Source of the DNA: Streptomyces qinzhouensis
GTDB taxonomy: Bacteria; Actinomycetota; Actinomycetes; Streptomycetales; Streptomycetaceae
Assembly (NCBI RefSeq): GCF_007856155.1
Contig: NZ_CP042266.1
Coordinates: forward strand, 6,262,001 to 6,326,000
Direction of reading: 5' to 3'
DNA length: 64,000 bases
In this document: positions 34,686 to 44,881 of the stretch, one piece after another
Layout of the letters: every line of letters begins with the position of its first letter
Numbering within the stretch: the stretch's first letter is position 1
The notes under the pieces: model-generated
Told to the model about the DNA's origin: nothing
The model's database searches: none
The model's input: the letters and a program-made list of their open reading frames with translations, nothing else
Translations under genes and position numbers: made by a program

Positions 34686-34914
34686 GGCTTCTCTGTGCCC
34701 GGTGCAGGAACGGTTCCCCCGCCCATTCACCCGCATGGTGCCCATCTCTCGCGCCACCTGCGCGGGCCGACCACGATCGGATCACGGGAGCGCCCCACGC
34801 TCCGAATCCGGAAACGGAACATCAGAACAGGCACAGGCGACAGACGTGACGACGGAGCGGCGGGCCACCGCGCCCGTGACCGCCGGGCGTGGTCGCGAAG
34901 GAGTGTGAACACCG
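34686..34914. promoter_or_regulatory. Divergent promoter region of the spore pigment cluster
   Basis: This 229-base gap separates the divergent hydroxylase gene from the ORFI-VII operon and must hold both promoters, as whiEP1 and whiEP2 do in S. coelicolor (family knowledge; there expression is developmental and one promoter depends on sigma-F). I could not place the -35/-10 elements with confidence. A small inverted repeat CCGAATCCGG/CCGGAAACGG-like stretch is at about 34803-34818. Confidence 0.5.
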
Positions 34915-36060
34915 ATGACCACCCTGTCGGAACGCATATCGCAGTCCGTCTTCGACGGCTCCCGGCTCCGCGTGATCCTCCTGCTCGACCTCTACGAAGG
35001 AGCCCAGAAGGAGTTCCTGGAGGCGTACGAGCACATGCGTAACAGCGTGGCCTCGGTCCCCGGCCACATCAGCGACCAGCTCTGCCAGTCCATCGAGAAC
35101 CCGTCGCAGTGGCTGATCACCAGCGAATGGGAGAGCGCACCGCCCTTCCTGGCCTGGGTGAACAGCGAGGAACACGTCGAGACCGTACAGCCGCTGCACA
35201 GCTGCGTCCGCGACACCAGGTCGCTGAAGTTCAATGTGCTGCGCGAGACCGGACAGGTCTTCAGCATCAGCCCCGAACAGCAGCGCAAGCCCGCCGACGC
35301 CCGGGCGTCCGTCCGGGTCGGCGACGGCGTCGTCCGCCACGCCCTCACCTTCACCGTGAAGCCGGGCAGCGAACAGACCGTCGCCAAGATCCTGGCCGGC
35401 TACAGCTCGCCCGCCGCCCGGGTCGACGACCACACCAGGCTGCGCCGGACGTCCCTCTTCATGCACGGCAACCGGGTCGTCCGGGCCATCGAGGTCCAGG
35501 GCGATCTGATGGCGGCGCTGCGGCATGTGTCCAAACAGCCCGAGGTCAGGGCCGTGGAAGAGGCCATCAACCCCTATCTGGAGCAGGACCGGGACCTCGA
35601 CGACGCCAACTCGGCCCGGGTCTTCTTCACCCGGGCGGCCCTGCCCGCCGTCCACCATGTCTCCGCTGAGGGCAGACCACCCGGCGAGGTCAACCGGCAC
35701 GCCCTCTTCTACCAGGCCAAGGAGGGCTGCGGACTGGCCGTCGCCCGGCTCCTCGCCCAGCAGGACGAACAGGCCGCCGCGCACGACAAGGACCCGATCG
35801 TCTCGTCCACCGTCTTCCACCGCGACGACATCGTCGTCCGGCTGATCGACGTCAGCGGGCCGATCGCGGACCACACGGTCCTCGCCCTCGGCGTCCAGGG
35901 CGCCCGCAAGACCGCCACCCTCGCCAAGCTCCTCATCGACGGCGGGGAGCTGCCGCACACGGCGGCCGAGATCACCGAGGGCGACCCGGGCGTCGCCCGC
36001 TTCGTCACCCGCGCCGATATGCAGCTCATCACCGACCGGTTCGCCCCGGAAGAGAACTGA
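34915..36060 (+). CDS. whiE-ORFI: SchA/CurD-like protein of the spore pigment cluster
   Basis: A 381-residue cytoplasmic protein. The N-terminal 100 residues form a ferredoxin-like ABM-type unit ([38 protein letters not shown]). The rest is the SchA/CurD-like region, which itself has two more units ([20 protein letters not shown] and [19 protein letters not shown]). It is the first gene of the operon, with AAGGAG about a dozen bases before the ATG. The family is found only in spore pigment type II PKS clusters; its exact role in pigment formation is not known. Confidence 0.9.
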   Translation: MTTLSERISQSVFDGSRLRVILLLDLYEGAQKEFLEAYEHMRNSVASVPGHISDQLCQSIENPSQWLITSEWESAPPFLAWVNSEEHVETVQPLHSCVRDTRSLKFNVLRETGQVFSISPEQQRKPADARASVRVGDGVVRHALTFTVKPGSEQTVAKILAGYSSPAARVDDHTRLRRTSLFMHGNRVVRAIEVQGDLMAALRHVSKQPEVRAVEEAINPYLEQDRDLDDANSARVFFTRAALPAVHHVSAEGRPPGEVNRHALFYQAKEGCGLAVARLLAQQDEQAAAHDKDPIVSSTVFHRDDIVVRLIDVSGPIADHTVLALGVQGARKTATLAKLLIDGGELPHTAAEITEGDPGVARFVTRADMQLITDRFAPEEN

Positions 36061-36171
36061 CCGGCGCCGCCGCACCACCCGCACGGAACGCCCCGGGGCC
36101 GGCCCGGGCGGCGCGCACCGGCCCCGCGCCCCGCCCGCCCGGACCGGCACCCACATCTGGAGGAAGCCAGC

Positions 36172-36609
36172 ATGACCACGCACAGCCCACGCATCGTGGA
36201 CCTCAGCGAGACGCAGCCCAACACCCGGCGCGGCGGAGATCTGCGCGCCCTGCTCACGCCCACCGCGGTGGGGGCCACGAGCGGGTTCATGGGCGTCGCC
36301 ATCATCCAGCCGGGCGAGTTCATCGCCGAGCACTACCACCCGTACTCGGAAGAGTTCGTGTACATCGTGAACGGGCTCCTCGAAGTCGACCTGGACGGCG
36401 AACCGCACCCCCTCCGGCCCGACCAGGGCCTGCTCATCCCCAAGGATCTGCGGCACCGCTTCCGCAATGTCGGCAATGTCGAGGCCCGGATGGTCTTCCA
36501 CCTCGGCCCGCTGGCACCCCGCCCCGACCTCGGCCATGTCGATACCGAGGTCAATCCGGCGGGCGCCCCCGCCGGCGGCCCGCCGGAACGGTCCGGAGCC
36601 GTCTCATGA
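36172..36609 (+). CDS. whiE-ORFII: Cupin-domain protein of the spore pigment cluster
   Basis: A 145-residue cupin. Cupin motif 1 is [21 protein letters not shown] at about residues 44-64 with His-x-His and Glu metal ligands; motif 2 is [26 protein letters not shown] ribosome site precedes the ATG. The stop overlaps the KS start (ATGA). Homologues (SchB/CurC) act in spore pigment clusters, possibly as cyclase or oxygenase helpers (inference). Confidence 0.9.
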   Translation: MTTHSPRIVDLSETQPNTRRGGDLRALLTPTAVGATSGFMGVAIIQPGEFIAEHYHPYSEEFVYIVNGLLEVDLDGEPHPLRPDQGLLIPKDLRHRFRNVGNVEARMVFHLGPLAPRPDLGHVDTEVNPAGAPAGGPPERSGAVS

Positions 36610-37883
36610 CCCGGCGGGTGGCGGTCACCGGGGTCGGCGTCGTCGCCCCCGGCGGGGTCGGCGCCCCGGCGTTCTGGGAGCTGCTCGTGAACGGGCGTAC
36701 CGCGACCCGCGGCATCACCCTCTTCGATCCGGCCGGGTTCCGTTCCCGGATCGCCGCCGAGGTCGACTTCGAGCCCGAGCAGCACGGACTCGGCCGGGAG
36801 GACATCGCCCGGCAGGACCGCTACATCCAGTTCGCCCTGGTCGCGGCGGCCGAGGCGATACGCGACGCGGGGCTCGACCCCGACCGGGAGGACCCCTGGC
36901 GGACGGGAGTCTTCCTCGGCAGCGCGGTGGGCGGCACCACCCGGCTGGAGCACGACTACGTCGCCGTCTCCGCCTCCGGCACCCGCTGGGCCGTCGACCA
37001 CCGCCCCGCCGCGACCCACCTCCACCGGGCGTTCTCACCCAGCACCCTCGCCTCGGCCGTCGCCGAACAGTGCGGCGCCAAAGGGCCGGTGCAGACCGTC
37101 TCCACGGGCTGCACCTCCGGCCTCGACGCCGTCGGATACGCCTTCCAGGCGATCGAGGACGGCCGCGCCGACGTCGTCGTCGCGGGCGCCTCGGACTCCC
37201 CGATATCCCCGATCACCGTCGCCTGCTTCGACGCCATCAAGGCGACCTCCCCCAACAACGACGACCCCGCGCACGCGTCCCGCCCCTTCGACGCCGACCG
37301 CGACGGATTCGTCATGGGGGAGGGCGGCGCCGTCCTCGTCCTGGAGGAGCTGGAACACGCCCGGGCCCGCGGCGCCACCGTGTACTGCGAGATCAGCGGG
37401 TACGCCACCTTCGGCAACGCCTACCACATGACCGGACTCACCCCCGAGGGACTGGAGATGGCCCGCGCCATCGACACCGCCCTCGACCATGCCCGGGTCG
37501 ACCGCACCGACGTCGACTACGTCAACGCGCACGGCTCCGGCACCAAACAGAACGACCGCCACGAGACCGCCGCCGTCAAACGATCGCTCGGCGACCACGC
37601 GTACAAGACGCCGATGAGCTCCATCAAATCCATGGTGGGGCACTCCCTCGGCGCGATCGGCGCGATAGAGCTGGTGGCCTGCGTCCTCGCGATGGACCGC
37701 CAGGTCGTACCGCCGACGGCGAACTACGAGACCCCCGACCCCGAGTGCGACCTGGACTACGTGCCCCGCACCGCCCGCCCCCGGAAGCTGCGCACCGTGC
37801 TCTCCGTCGGCAGCGGCTTCGGCGGGTTCCAGTCCGCGGTCGTCATGAACCGGCCCGGCGAACGGACCAGTGGGAGGACCTGA
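36606..37883 (+). CDS. whiE-ORFIII: Type II PKS ketosynthase alpha
   Basis: A 425-residue ketosynthase. The active-site Cys is in [16 protein letters not shown] at about residue 173, with the two histidines in [12 protein letters not shown] (about 310) and [13 protein letters not shown] (about 345). It condenses malonyl units on the ACP as a heterodimer with CLF. Start and stop each overlap neighbouring genes (ATGA both times), keeping KS and CLF equimolar. Confidence 0.97.
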   Translation: MTRRVAVTGVGVVAPGGVGAPAFWELLVNGRTATRGITLFDPAGFRSRIAAEVDFEPEQHGLGREDIARQDRYIQFALVAAAEAIRDAGLDPDREDPWRTGVFLGSAVGGTTRLEHDYVAVSASGTRWAVDHRPAATHLHRAFSPSTLASAVAEQCGAKGPVQTVSTGCTSGLDAVGYAFQAIEDGRADVVVAGASDSPISPITVACFDAIKATSPNNDDPAHASRPFDADRDGFVMGEGGAVLVLEELEHARARGATVYCEISGYATFGNAYHMTGLTPEGLEMARAIDTALDHARVDRTDVDYVNAHGSGTKQNDRHETAAVKRSLGDHAYKTPMSSIKSMVGHSLGAIGAIELVACVLAMDRQVVPPTANYETPDPECDLDYVPRTARPRKLRTVLSVGSGFGGFQSAVVMNRPGERTSGRT

Positions 37884-39157
37884 TGGGCAGCGCGAGCAGG
37901 CCGGCGAACCGCCGCGGCACGGCACCCGAGCGCCGGACCGTCGTCACCGGCATCGGGGTCGTCGCCCCCAACGGCATCGGCGCCGACGTCTTCTGGAAGT
38001 CCACACAGGAGGGCATCAGCGTCCTCGACCGGGTGACCCGGGAGGGCTGCGAGCAGCTGCCGCTGCGGGTCGGCGGTGAAGTACGCGACTTCGAACCCGG
38101 CGCCATGGTCGAGGACCGCTTCCTCGTCCAGACCGACCGCTTCACCCACTTCGGGATGGCCGCCGCGGACCTCGCCCTCGCCGATGCCCGGCTCGGCCGC
38201 GCCGACTACGAGAAGTTCCCCTTCGGCGTCGGCGTGGTCACCGCGTCCGGCTCCGGCGGCGGCGAGTTCGGCCAGCGCGAACTCCAGCAGCTGTGGGGCC
38301 GCGGCTCCCGCTTCGTCGGCCCCTACCAGTCGATCGCCTGGTTCTACGCGGCCAGCACCGGCCAGATCTCCATCCGCGGCGGCTTCAAGGGCCCCTGCGG
38401 GGTGGTCTGCAGCGACGAGGCCGGCGGCCTCGACGCCATCGCCCACGCCGCCGGGGCCGTCGTCCGCGGCACCGACGCCGTCGTCGTCGGCTCGGCGGAG
38501 GCACCGCTCGCGCCGTACTCCGTCGTCTGCCAGCTGGGCTACGACGATCTGAGCCGGGCCGACGACCCGGCCCGCGCCTACCGCCCGTTCACCGCCGACG
38601 CCTGCGGATTCGCCCCCGCCGAGGGCGGCGCGATGCTGGTGGTCGAGGAGGAGAACGCGGCACTGGCCCGCGGGGTGCGGCCCCGGGCCCGGATCGCCGG
38701 GCACGCCGCCACCTTCACCGGCCCCGGCCGCTGGGCGGACTCCCGGGAGGGCCTGGCCCGGGCCATCAGGGGCGCACTGGAGGCCGCCGGCTGCGCCCCG
38801 GAGGAGATCGACGTGGTCTTCGCCGACGCCGTGGGCACCCCCGAGGCCGACCGGGCGGAGGCCCTCGCCATCGCCGACGCGCTGGGCGGCCACGGCACCC
38901 GGGTGCCGGTGACCGCCCCCAAGACCGGCATCGGCCGCGCCTACTGCGGCGGCCCGGTGCTGGACGCCGCCGCCGCCGTCATGGCCATGGAGCACGGCCT
39001 CGTACCCCCCACACCGAACGTCTTCGACGTCTGCCACGACCTCGACGTCGTCACCGGCAAGGCGCGACGGATGCCGCTGCGGACGGCGCTGGTGCTCAGC
39101 CGGGGCCTGATGGGCTCGAACGCGGCGCTGGTGCTGCGCAGCGGGGCCCCGGAGTGA
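37883..39157 (+). CDS. whiE-ORFIV: Chain length factor (KS beta)
   Basis: A 424-residue partner of the ketosynthase. It has the KS fold (TVVTGIGVVAPNGIGADVFW) but the active-site block reads GVVCSDEAGGLDAIAHA at about residue 175, so the position of the KS cysteine is Glu rather than the Gln common in antibiotic CLFs. It fixes chain length. The ATG overlaps the KS stop. The end of the gene lies in a set of imperfect repeats (39143-39252). Confidence 0.95.
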   Translation: MGSASRPANRRGTAPERRTVVTGIGVVAPNGIGADVFWKSTQEGISVLDRVTREGCEQLPLRVGGEVRDFEPGAMVEDRFLVQTDRFTHFGMAAADLALADARLGRADYEKFPFGVGVVTASGSGGGEFGQRELQQLWGRGSRFVGPYQSIAWFYAASTGQISIRGGFKGPCGVVCSDEAGGLDAIAHAAGAVVRGTDAVVVGSAEAPLAPYSVVCQLGYDDLSRADDPARAYRPFTADACGFAPAEGGAMLVVEEENAALARGVRPRARIAGHAATFTGPGRWADSREGLARAIRGALEAAGCAPEEIDVVFADAVGTPEADRAEALAIADALGGHGTRVPVTAPKTGIGRAYCGGPVLDAAAAVMAMEHGLVPPTPNVFDVCHDLDVVTGKARRMPLRTALVLSRGLMGSNAALVLRSGAPE

Positions 39158-39252
39158 CGGCCCGTACCGCGTGCGCGGGAGGGACCGCCCGCGCCGCGTG
39201 GCGCGGCCCCGGAGTGACCGCCCGCGCCGGGCCGGGGCCCGAGTGACCGCCG
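39143..39252. repeat. Three imperfect copies of the CLF 3' end
   Basis: GGGGCCCCGGAGTGACGGCC (39143-) spans the CLF stop. It recurs as GCGGCCCCGGAGTGACCGCC at 39203, exactly 60 bases on, and in shorter form as GGGGCCCGAGTGACCGCC at 39234. Each copy contains a TGA in the same setting. It looks like local tandem duplication in the 141-base gap before the ACP gene. Confidence 0.7.
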
Positions 39253-39298
39253 CCCCCGAACCACCGGAAACCCCCCACCGCATGAAGGAGCACACCCC

Positions 39299-40405
<1,107 letters not shown>

Positions 40406-40420
40406 CGAGGCCGCGCGCGG

Positions 40421-40463
40421 TACGGCCCCGGGAATCCCGTCCGACGGGACTCCCGGGGCCGTA
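40421..40463. terminator. Strong bidirectional hairpin after the pigment operon
   Basis: TACGGCCCCGGGAATCCCGT (40421-40440) pairs with ACGGGACTCCCGGGGCCGTA (40444-40463) with one mismatch and a CCG loop, a 20-bp stem. It lies between the convergent cyclase and methyltransferase stops, ending 8 bases from the latter. Confidence 0.8.
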
Positions 40464-40471
40464 CTCGGTGT

Positions 40472-41569
40472 CTACCGGACCTGCGCGGTCGCCTCTTCGG
40501 CGGCGTGGTCGGGTACCACGGACTCGAAGGCGTGCAGATAGGCGTTGACGGGACGGATCTCGCCGACCGGCAGACCCGCCTGTGTCATCCGCTCGACCAT
40601 GCTGTCGCGGGTGTGCTTGGCGCCGCCCACGTTCATCAGCAGCAGCAGGTCCATGGCGGTGGTGAACTTCATGGACGGGCTGTCGTCGACGAGGTTCTCG
40701 ATGACCACGACCCGGGCGCCGGGCCGGGCCGCGGCGATCACGTTCCGCAGGGTCGCGAGCGTGCTGTGGTCGTCCCACTCCAGGATGTTCTTGATGATGT
40801 AGAGGTCGGCCGAGACCGGGATCTCCCGGCGGCAGTCCCCGGGCACGATGTCCGCCCGGTCCGCCAGCTCGCCGCCCTCCCGCAGCCGGGGATCGGCCTT
40901 GGCGACCACATCGGGCAGGTCCAGCAGGGTGCCCCGGAGCTGCGGGTGCTTCTCCAGCAGGCTCGCCAGGACATGCCCCTGGCCGCCGCCGATATCGACG
41001 ACGGAGGAGACCCCGGTGAGGTCGAGCAGATCGGCGACCTCCAGCGCGGACTGGCGGCTGGAGGTGGTCATGGCCCGGTTGAAGACATGGGCCGACTCAT
41101 GGGCGTCCTGGTGCAGATATTCGAAGAAGCCCTTGCCGAAGAGCTCGTCGAAGACGCTGTCCCCGGTGCGCACCGCGTCGTCGAGATGCGGCCAGGCCGC
41201 CCAGGTCCACGGTTCGGTACACCACAGGGCGATGTACTTCAGCGACTGCGGATCGTCCTCGCGCAGCATCCGGGACATGTCCGTGTGGACGAAGGTGCCG
41301 TCGGGGCGTTCGGTGAAGATTCCGTAGCAGGACAGGGCGCGCAGCAGCCGCCGCAGCGGTTTGGGTTCGGCGGTGATGACGGCGGCGAGCTTCTCGACCG
41401 TGGTGGGCGCTTCGCCGAGCGCGTCCGCGACGCCGAGCCGGGCGGCGGCGCGTACGGCCGCGGCGCAGGCCGCTCCGAAGACGAGTTCGCGCAGCCGCAT
41501 CGCCGGCGGCGGAAGGGTGTCGGCGTCGGTGAGCTGGGCGACGGTGGGTCTGGTGCCGAGGGTTGTCAT
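40472..41569 (-). CDS. SAM-dependent O-methyltransferase next to the pigment cluster
   Basis: A 365-residue methyltransferase of the plant/actinomycete small-molecule O-methyltransferase type. The N-terminal helical dimerisation domain (ELVFGAACAAAVRAAARLGV, about residue 28) contains the winged-helix part; SAM motif I is VVDIGGGQGHVLASLLEKHP at about residue 190, followed by GTLLDLPDVV. The usual catalytic His region reads YIIKNILEWDDHS, without the LHDW His, as in DnrK-like members. It converges on the pigment operon; methylation of the pigment is likely but inferred. AGCAGGAG ribosome site upstream. Confidence 0.88.
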   Translation of the reverse strand: MTTLGTRPTVAQLTDADTLPPPAMRLRELVFGAACAAAVRAAARLGVADALGEAPTTVEKLAAVITAEPKPLRRLLRALSCYGIFTERPDGTFVHTDMSRMLREDDPQSLKYIALWCTEPWTWAAWPHLDDAVRTGDSVFDELFGKGFFEYLHQDAHESAHVFNRAMTTSSRQSALEVADLLDLTGVSSVVDIGGGQGHVLASLLEKHPQLRGTLLDLPDVVAKADPRLREGGELADRADIVPGDCRREIPVSADLYIIKNILEWDDHSTLATLRNVIAAARPGARVVVIENLVDDSPSMKFTTAMDLLLLMNVGGAKHTRDSMVERMTQAGLPVGEIRPVNAYLHAFESVVPDHAAEEATAQVR

Positions 41570-41681
41570 GGTGTTCGCTCGTTCTCCTGCTCTCCCGCCG
41601 CGGTGGGTGCGGCGGGGTTCGGCGGTTCGGTACGGGTGGGGGAGGGGGCCCGGCTCGGGTGTCCCTTCGGGTCCCCTCGGC

Positions 41682-42788
41682 TCAGCAGAGGCCCGCGGGC
41701 TTGGACGACGCGCAGGAGTTCTTCCGGAACGTGTTGCCCGTGCCGTTGCCGCGGTCGACCAGATCGGCGGCGACGTTCTCGGTCACCGTGTTGTGCTCGA
41801 TGACGTTGTCGGTGTTGGTGGCCCCGACATAGCTCTCGGCCAGCACGATCCCGCCGGCCAGCAGGGTGTCGCTCTGGTGGCCGCGGACCGAGTTCCCCTT
41901 GATGAGGGTGGCGTCCGAGCCGGTGAGCACGATCCCCGAGCCCTGGATAGCGGGCAGCCGGGGCGTGGCCGCGCAGAACTTGTTGTTCTCGTGGATGGTG
42001 TTCGAGCGGATGGTGATGTCGCCCGAGCCCGGCCTCGACTCGTCGCTGACGACGAAGATCCCCGCGCAGTTCCCGGTGATCTCGTTGGAGTGCGTGGAGA
42101 GGTTCCTGATCCGCTTCAGCATCACCCCGAGCCGGTTGTCGGTGAGGGTGTTGTCGGCGACGACCGTCCCGAGGCTGTCGTTGGCCGCGGCCTCGTGCCC
42201 GACGATGTTCGTCAGCATGATGCCCGCGTCCTTGTTCTCCCGTGCGGTGTTGCCGCGGAAGACGGCCCGGGTGGACTTCTCCTGCCCCAGCCCCCAGGTG
42301 CCGTTCTTCTCGGCGGTCACCTCCCGGACGGTGAGCCGGTCGGTCCGGGACGCCCACAGGCCGCCCTTGGCGAACCCGGAGAGCGTCAGGGAGCGGATCG
42401 TCACCCCGGTGACGTCGGCGCTCTCCGTACCGGTGACACAGATCCCGTTGCCCGCCTTCGCACAGGCGCTCTCGGCCCGGTGCTTCGTCTCCGCGGCGGC
42501 CGGGGGCGCGATCACGGTGCCGGGGCCCGAGCCGCGCAGGGTGATACCGGAGGTGGTGATCTCCACGCTTTCGCGGTACGTCCCCGGGGACACCAGGATC
42601 ACATCGCCCGGCGCGGCGGCGTCCACCGCGGCCTGGACGGACTCACCGGGGTGGACGGTGTGGCGGCCGCCGTGGTGCGCGGGCGCGGCGGCGACCCCGG
42701 CGGCGACCGCGGCGGCCGCGACGGCCAGCGCACCCGCGCGGCGCCGATACTGACGGTATGAATGGTGGCTTTTGTGATGATTGCTCAT
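41682..42788 (-). CDS. Secreted right-handed beta-helix repeat protein
   Basis: A 368-residue protein with a His/Arg-rich N-terminus, signal helix AGALAVAAAAVAAGVAAAP, and then the pectate-lyase-like start TVHPGESVQAAVDAAAPGDV, VSPGTYRESVEITTSGITLR. The rest is a ladder of beta-helix coils rich in N-x-x-x/N-T/ and GI-x-x (NTLTDNRLGVMLKRIRNLS, NTIHENNKFC). Two late cysteines may pair (NSCASSKPAGLC). Such proteins bind or cut polysaccharides, but no catalytic triad can be named. It is divergent from the VOC gene. Confidence 0.85.
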   Translation of the reverse strand: MSNHHKSHHSYRQYRRRAGALAVAAAAVAAGVAAAPAHHGGRHTVHPGESVQAAVDAAAPGDVILVSPGTYRESVEITTSGITLRGSGPGTVIAPPAAAETKHRAESACAKAGNGICVTGTESADVTGVTIRSLTLSGFAKGGLWASRTDRLTVREVTAEKNGTWGLGQEKSTRAVFRGNTARENKDAGIMLTNIVGHEAAANDSLGTVVADNTLTDNRLGVMLKRIRNLSTHSNEITGNCAGIFVVSDESRPGSGDITIRSNTIHENNKFCAATPRLPAIQGSGIVLTGSDATLIKGNSVRGHQSDTLLAGGIVLAESYVGATNTDNVIEHNTVTENVAADLVDRGNGTGNTFRKNSCASSKPAGLC

Positions 42789-42947
42789 ATGGTGAAGCTA
42801 GGGGCGTTCCCCGGCACCTGCCACACGGAGTGACCCGAAGGCTCCCCGGTGTGCTGCGACCGGGTTGTTTCCGTGGATCCGGTGGACCGTCCCCCGATCG
42901 GCCCCGACAGGCTGCGGGACCGGCACCCCGGCGATGATCATGAGGCC

Positions 42948-43334
42948 ATGAGGATCTATGTGACCGGCGTCTTCGTCGACGACCAGGACAAGGCCCTGAG
43001 CTTCTACACCGACATCCTGGGCTTCGTGAAGAAGACCGAGATCCCTCTGGGCGCCGCCCGCTGGCTGACCGTCGTCTCCCCGGAGGACCCGGACGGCACC
43101 GAACTGCTCCTGGAGCCCGACGGCCACCCCGCGGTGAAGCCGTACACGACCGCCCTGGTCCGCGACGGCATCCCGGCCGCGTCCTTCGCCGTGACCGACG
43201 TCCGCGCCGAGTACGACCGGCTGCGCGCCCTCGGGGTGCGTTTCACCCAGGAGCCGACGGCCATGGGCCCCGTCACCACGGCGATCCTGGACGACACCTG
43301 CGGCAATCTGATCCAGCTGATGCACACCGACTGA
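42948..43334 (+). CDS. VOC (glyoxalase-fold) family protein
   Basis: A 128-residue protein with two VOC units: RIYVTGVFVDDQDKALSFYT (residues 2-21) and YTTALVRDGIPAASFAVTDV, ending LDDTCGNLIQLMHTD with the Glu/Gln-Leu pattern of the last strand. Its start is the ATG at 42948; the frame is open upstream to 42849 but lacks similarity. Substrate unknown. A hairpin follows it. Confidence 0.88.
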   Translation: MRIYVTGVFVDDQDKALSFYTDILGFVKKTEIPLGAARWLTVVSPEDPDGTELLLEPDGHPAVKPYTTALVRDGIPAASFAVTDVRAEYDRLRALGVRFTQEPTAMGPVTTAILDDTCGNLIQLMHTD

Positions 43335-43366
43335 GTTGGTGCGTAGCGGACAGGCCGAATAGGGGA

Positions 43367-43403
43367 TTCGCTCCGTCCCGGCCGGCTGCCGGGGCGGAGC
43401 GAA
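43367..43403. terminator. Hairpin between convergent genes
   Basis: TTCGCTCCGTCCCGG (43367-43381) pairs with CCGGGGCGGAGCGAA (43389-43403) with one wobble, a 15-bp stem and a 7-base loop. It separates the VOC gene from the convergent anchored-protein gene. Confidence 0.75.
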
Positions 43404-43425
43404 GGGGGGTCGTACGGGGTCGGGC

Positions 43426-44307
43426 TCAGCGGGTGTTTGCGAGGCGGCGCCGGTAGAGCACGGCGGCTCCGCCCGCGAGGGCGAGTGCCGTGCCGGAACC
43501 GCCGGCAAGGAGCAGAGGGGAGGGCGAGGGGCCCTCCGCCGGGTGCCGGAGGTCGTAGCCGCTGGAGTAGCCCGTGGTGTCGTACTCCGAGCCGGGGAGT
43601 TTGTCGGCGTAGCGGGCCTTGACCAGTTTCTGGTAGTCGCTGAGCGATACCGACGCCTGGCCGCCCAGTCCTTCCCGGGCCTGTTCGTTGAGCGGCTCGA
43701 CGGTGGAGAGTTTGAGCTGGTACCAGCCCCGGATCTGCGGTTCGGTGAAGACCAGTGTGCCCAAGGTGGCCTTGCCGGCGTAGACGGCGTCGCTGTCGCC
43801 GTCGCGCACGCCCGCCAGGTGCCAGCCGCCGCCCTGGGTGGGGGCGAGCATGACGGTGGCGTTGCGGCCGTTGACGGTGGTGCTCAGCGAGGACACCAGC
43901 TGCGTCAGCTTGACCGCCTCGGTGGGCAGCGGCCGGGCGGTGCCCGCGACGAACTCGGGGGTGATCTCGTTCCGCGCCACCGGGTCCTTGATCGTGAAGA
44001 CCGGGAGGTCCTGGCAGGGCTCGGCCGTTTCGGGGATCATCTGCACCGGCTCGCCGGCGTTGCCGGTGGGCAGCGGAGTGCGCAGGAAGCGGCAGACGGC
44101 GTTGCGGACATCGGTGGATTTCACGGCGCTGAGGGCGGCCTGGTAGTCGGGGATGTCGGCCGGGAGAGGGTCCTTCGCCGGGGCCGCGTGCGTCGGACCC
44201 ACGACGGACAGCAACGCGGACGCACTCACGGCGAGGACGAGGGACAGACGGGAGAACCGGGAGGCTACCCGCTTGCTGGACTTCTTGGTGTCGCTGGTGT
44301 CGCGCAT
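43426..44307 (-). CDS. Secreted protein with C-terminal membrane anchor, partner of the protease
   Basis: A 293-residue protein that I do not recognise by family. A signal peptide (LSLVLAVSASALLSVVGPTHA, about residues 22-42) precedes an outer domain with two cysteines (NAVCRFLRTPLP and AEPCQDLPVF). A C-terminal Pro/Ser linker leads to one helix (LLLAGGSGTALALAGGAAVL) and YRRRLANTR, so it stays on the outer membrane face without an LPxTG sortase site. It starts 10 bases after the stop of the papain-like protease, so they are one operon and probably work together (inference). Confidence 0.75.
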   Translation of the reverse strand: MRDTSDTKKSSKRVASRFSRLSLVLAVSASALLSVVGPTHAAPAKDPLPADIPDYQAALSAVKSTDVRNAVCRFLRTPLPTGNAGEPVQMIPETAEPCQDLPVFTIKDPVARNEITPEFVAGTARPLPTEAVKLTQLVSSLSTTVNGRNATVMLAPTQGGGWHLAGVRDGDSDAVYAGKATLGTLVFTEPQIRGWYQLKLSTVEPLNEQAREGLGGQASVSLSDYQKLVKARYADKLPGSEYDTTGYSSGYDLRHPAEGPSPSPLLLAGGSGTALALAGGAAVLYRRRLANTR

Positions 44308-44317
44308 GTCGCCTGCC

Positions 44318-44881
44318 TTAGCGGGAGATCCCGATGCGGGAGTGGGTCCACTTGGACGAGCTGTTGCTCACGTAGTCGTTGTAGTTCCACCAGGTGTACG
44401 TGGTGGTGTCCGGCCATGGGTCGGCCACGGCGATCGTGTTGTTCGACGTGTCGAAGCCGTAGACCACGTTCATATGGCCGCCACCGGACGACCAGCCGAT
44501 GCGGGCACCGATCGGCCGGGCCGCCTTGACGTCGGTGTACACCTGGTTGAACGTGGCCGCGCTGCTCAGGCCCGAGCCGGTGTGGGTCAGGCCCAGGCTG
44601 CTCCAGCCCTTGGCCATATCGTCGAGCGTGGCGGGCTGGTTGTTGCAGCCGTAGTAGGGCTGAGCCCGGTTGCAGAAGTCCGTCTGGGTGGAGCCGAAGC
44701 CCTGGAACTTGGCAATGGTCAGCCCGGAGGCGACCCAGCACCACTGGGTCTTCTCCTGCTTCAGCATGGTGATGGTGTCCTGACCCGCTTCCGCGTGGGC
44801 CGTGCCTCCCGCGGACGCGAGTGATCCCAAGGCGGCCAGCGCGATGGCCGACGCCGTGGTTCCGTACCTGAACCTGCCCAT
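44318..44881 (-). CDS. Secreted papain-like cysteine protease
   Basis: A 187-residue secreted protein: signal peptide ASAIALAALGSLASAGGTAHA (about residues 11-31), then MLKQEKTQWCWVASGLTI with the catalytic Cys at about residue 48 and the oxyanion Gln just before it. The catalytic His is in SGGGHMNVVYGFD at about residue 139, and DPWPDTTTY supplies the third residue. This is the pattern of AvrRpt2/C39-like papain-fold peptidases. An AGGCAGGAA ribosome site precedes the ATG at 44881; the frame is open to 44944. Its target is not known; two inhibitor-like proteins are encoded within 6 kb. Confidence 0.85.
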   Translation of the reverse strand: MGRFRYGTTASAIALAALGSLASAGGTAHAEAGQDTITMLKQEKTQWCWVASGLTIAKFQGFGSTQTDFCNRAQPYYGCNNQPATLDDMAKGWSSLGLTHTGSGLSSAATFNQVYTDVKAARPIGARIGWSSGGGHMNVVYGFDTSNNTIAVADPWPDTTTYTWWNYNDYVSNSSSKWTHSRIGISR

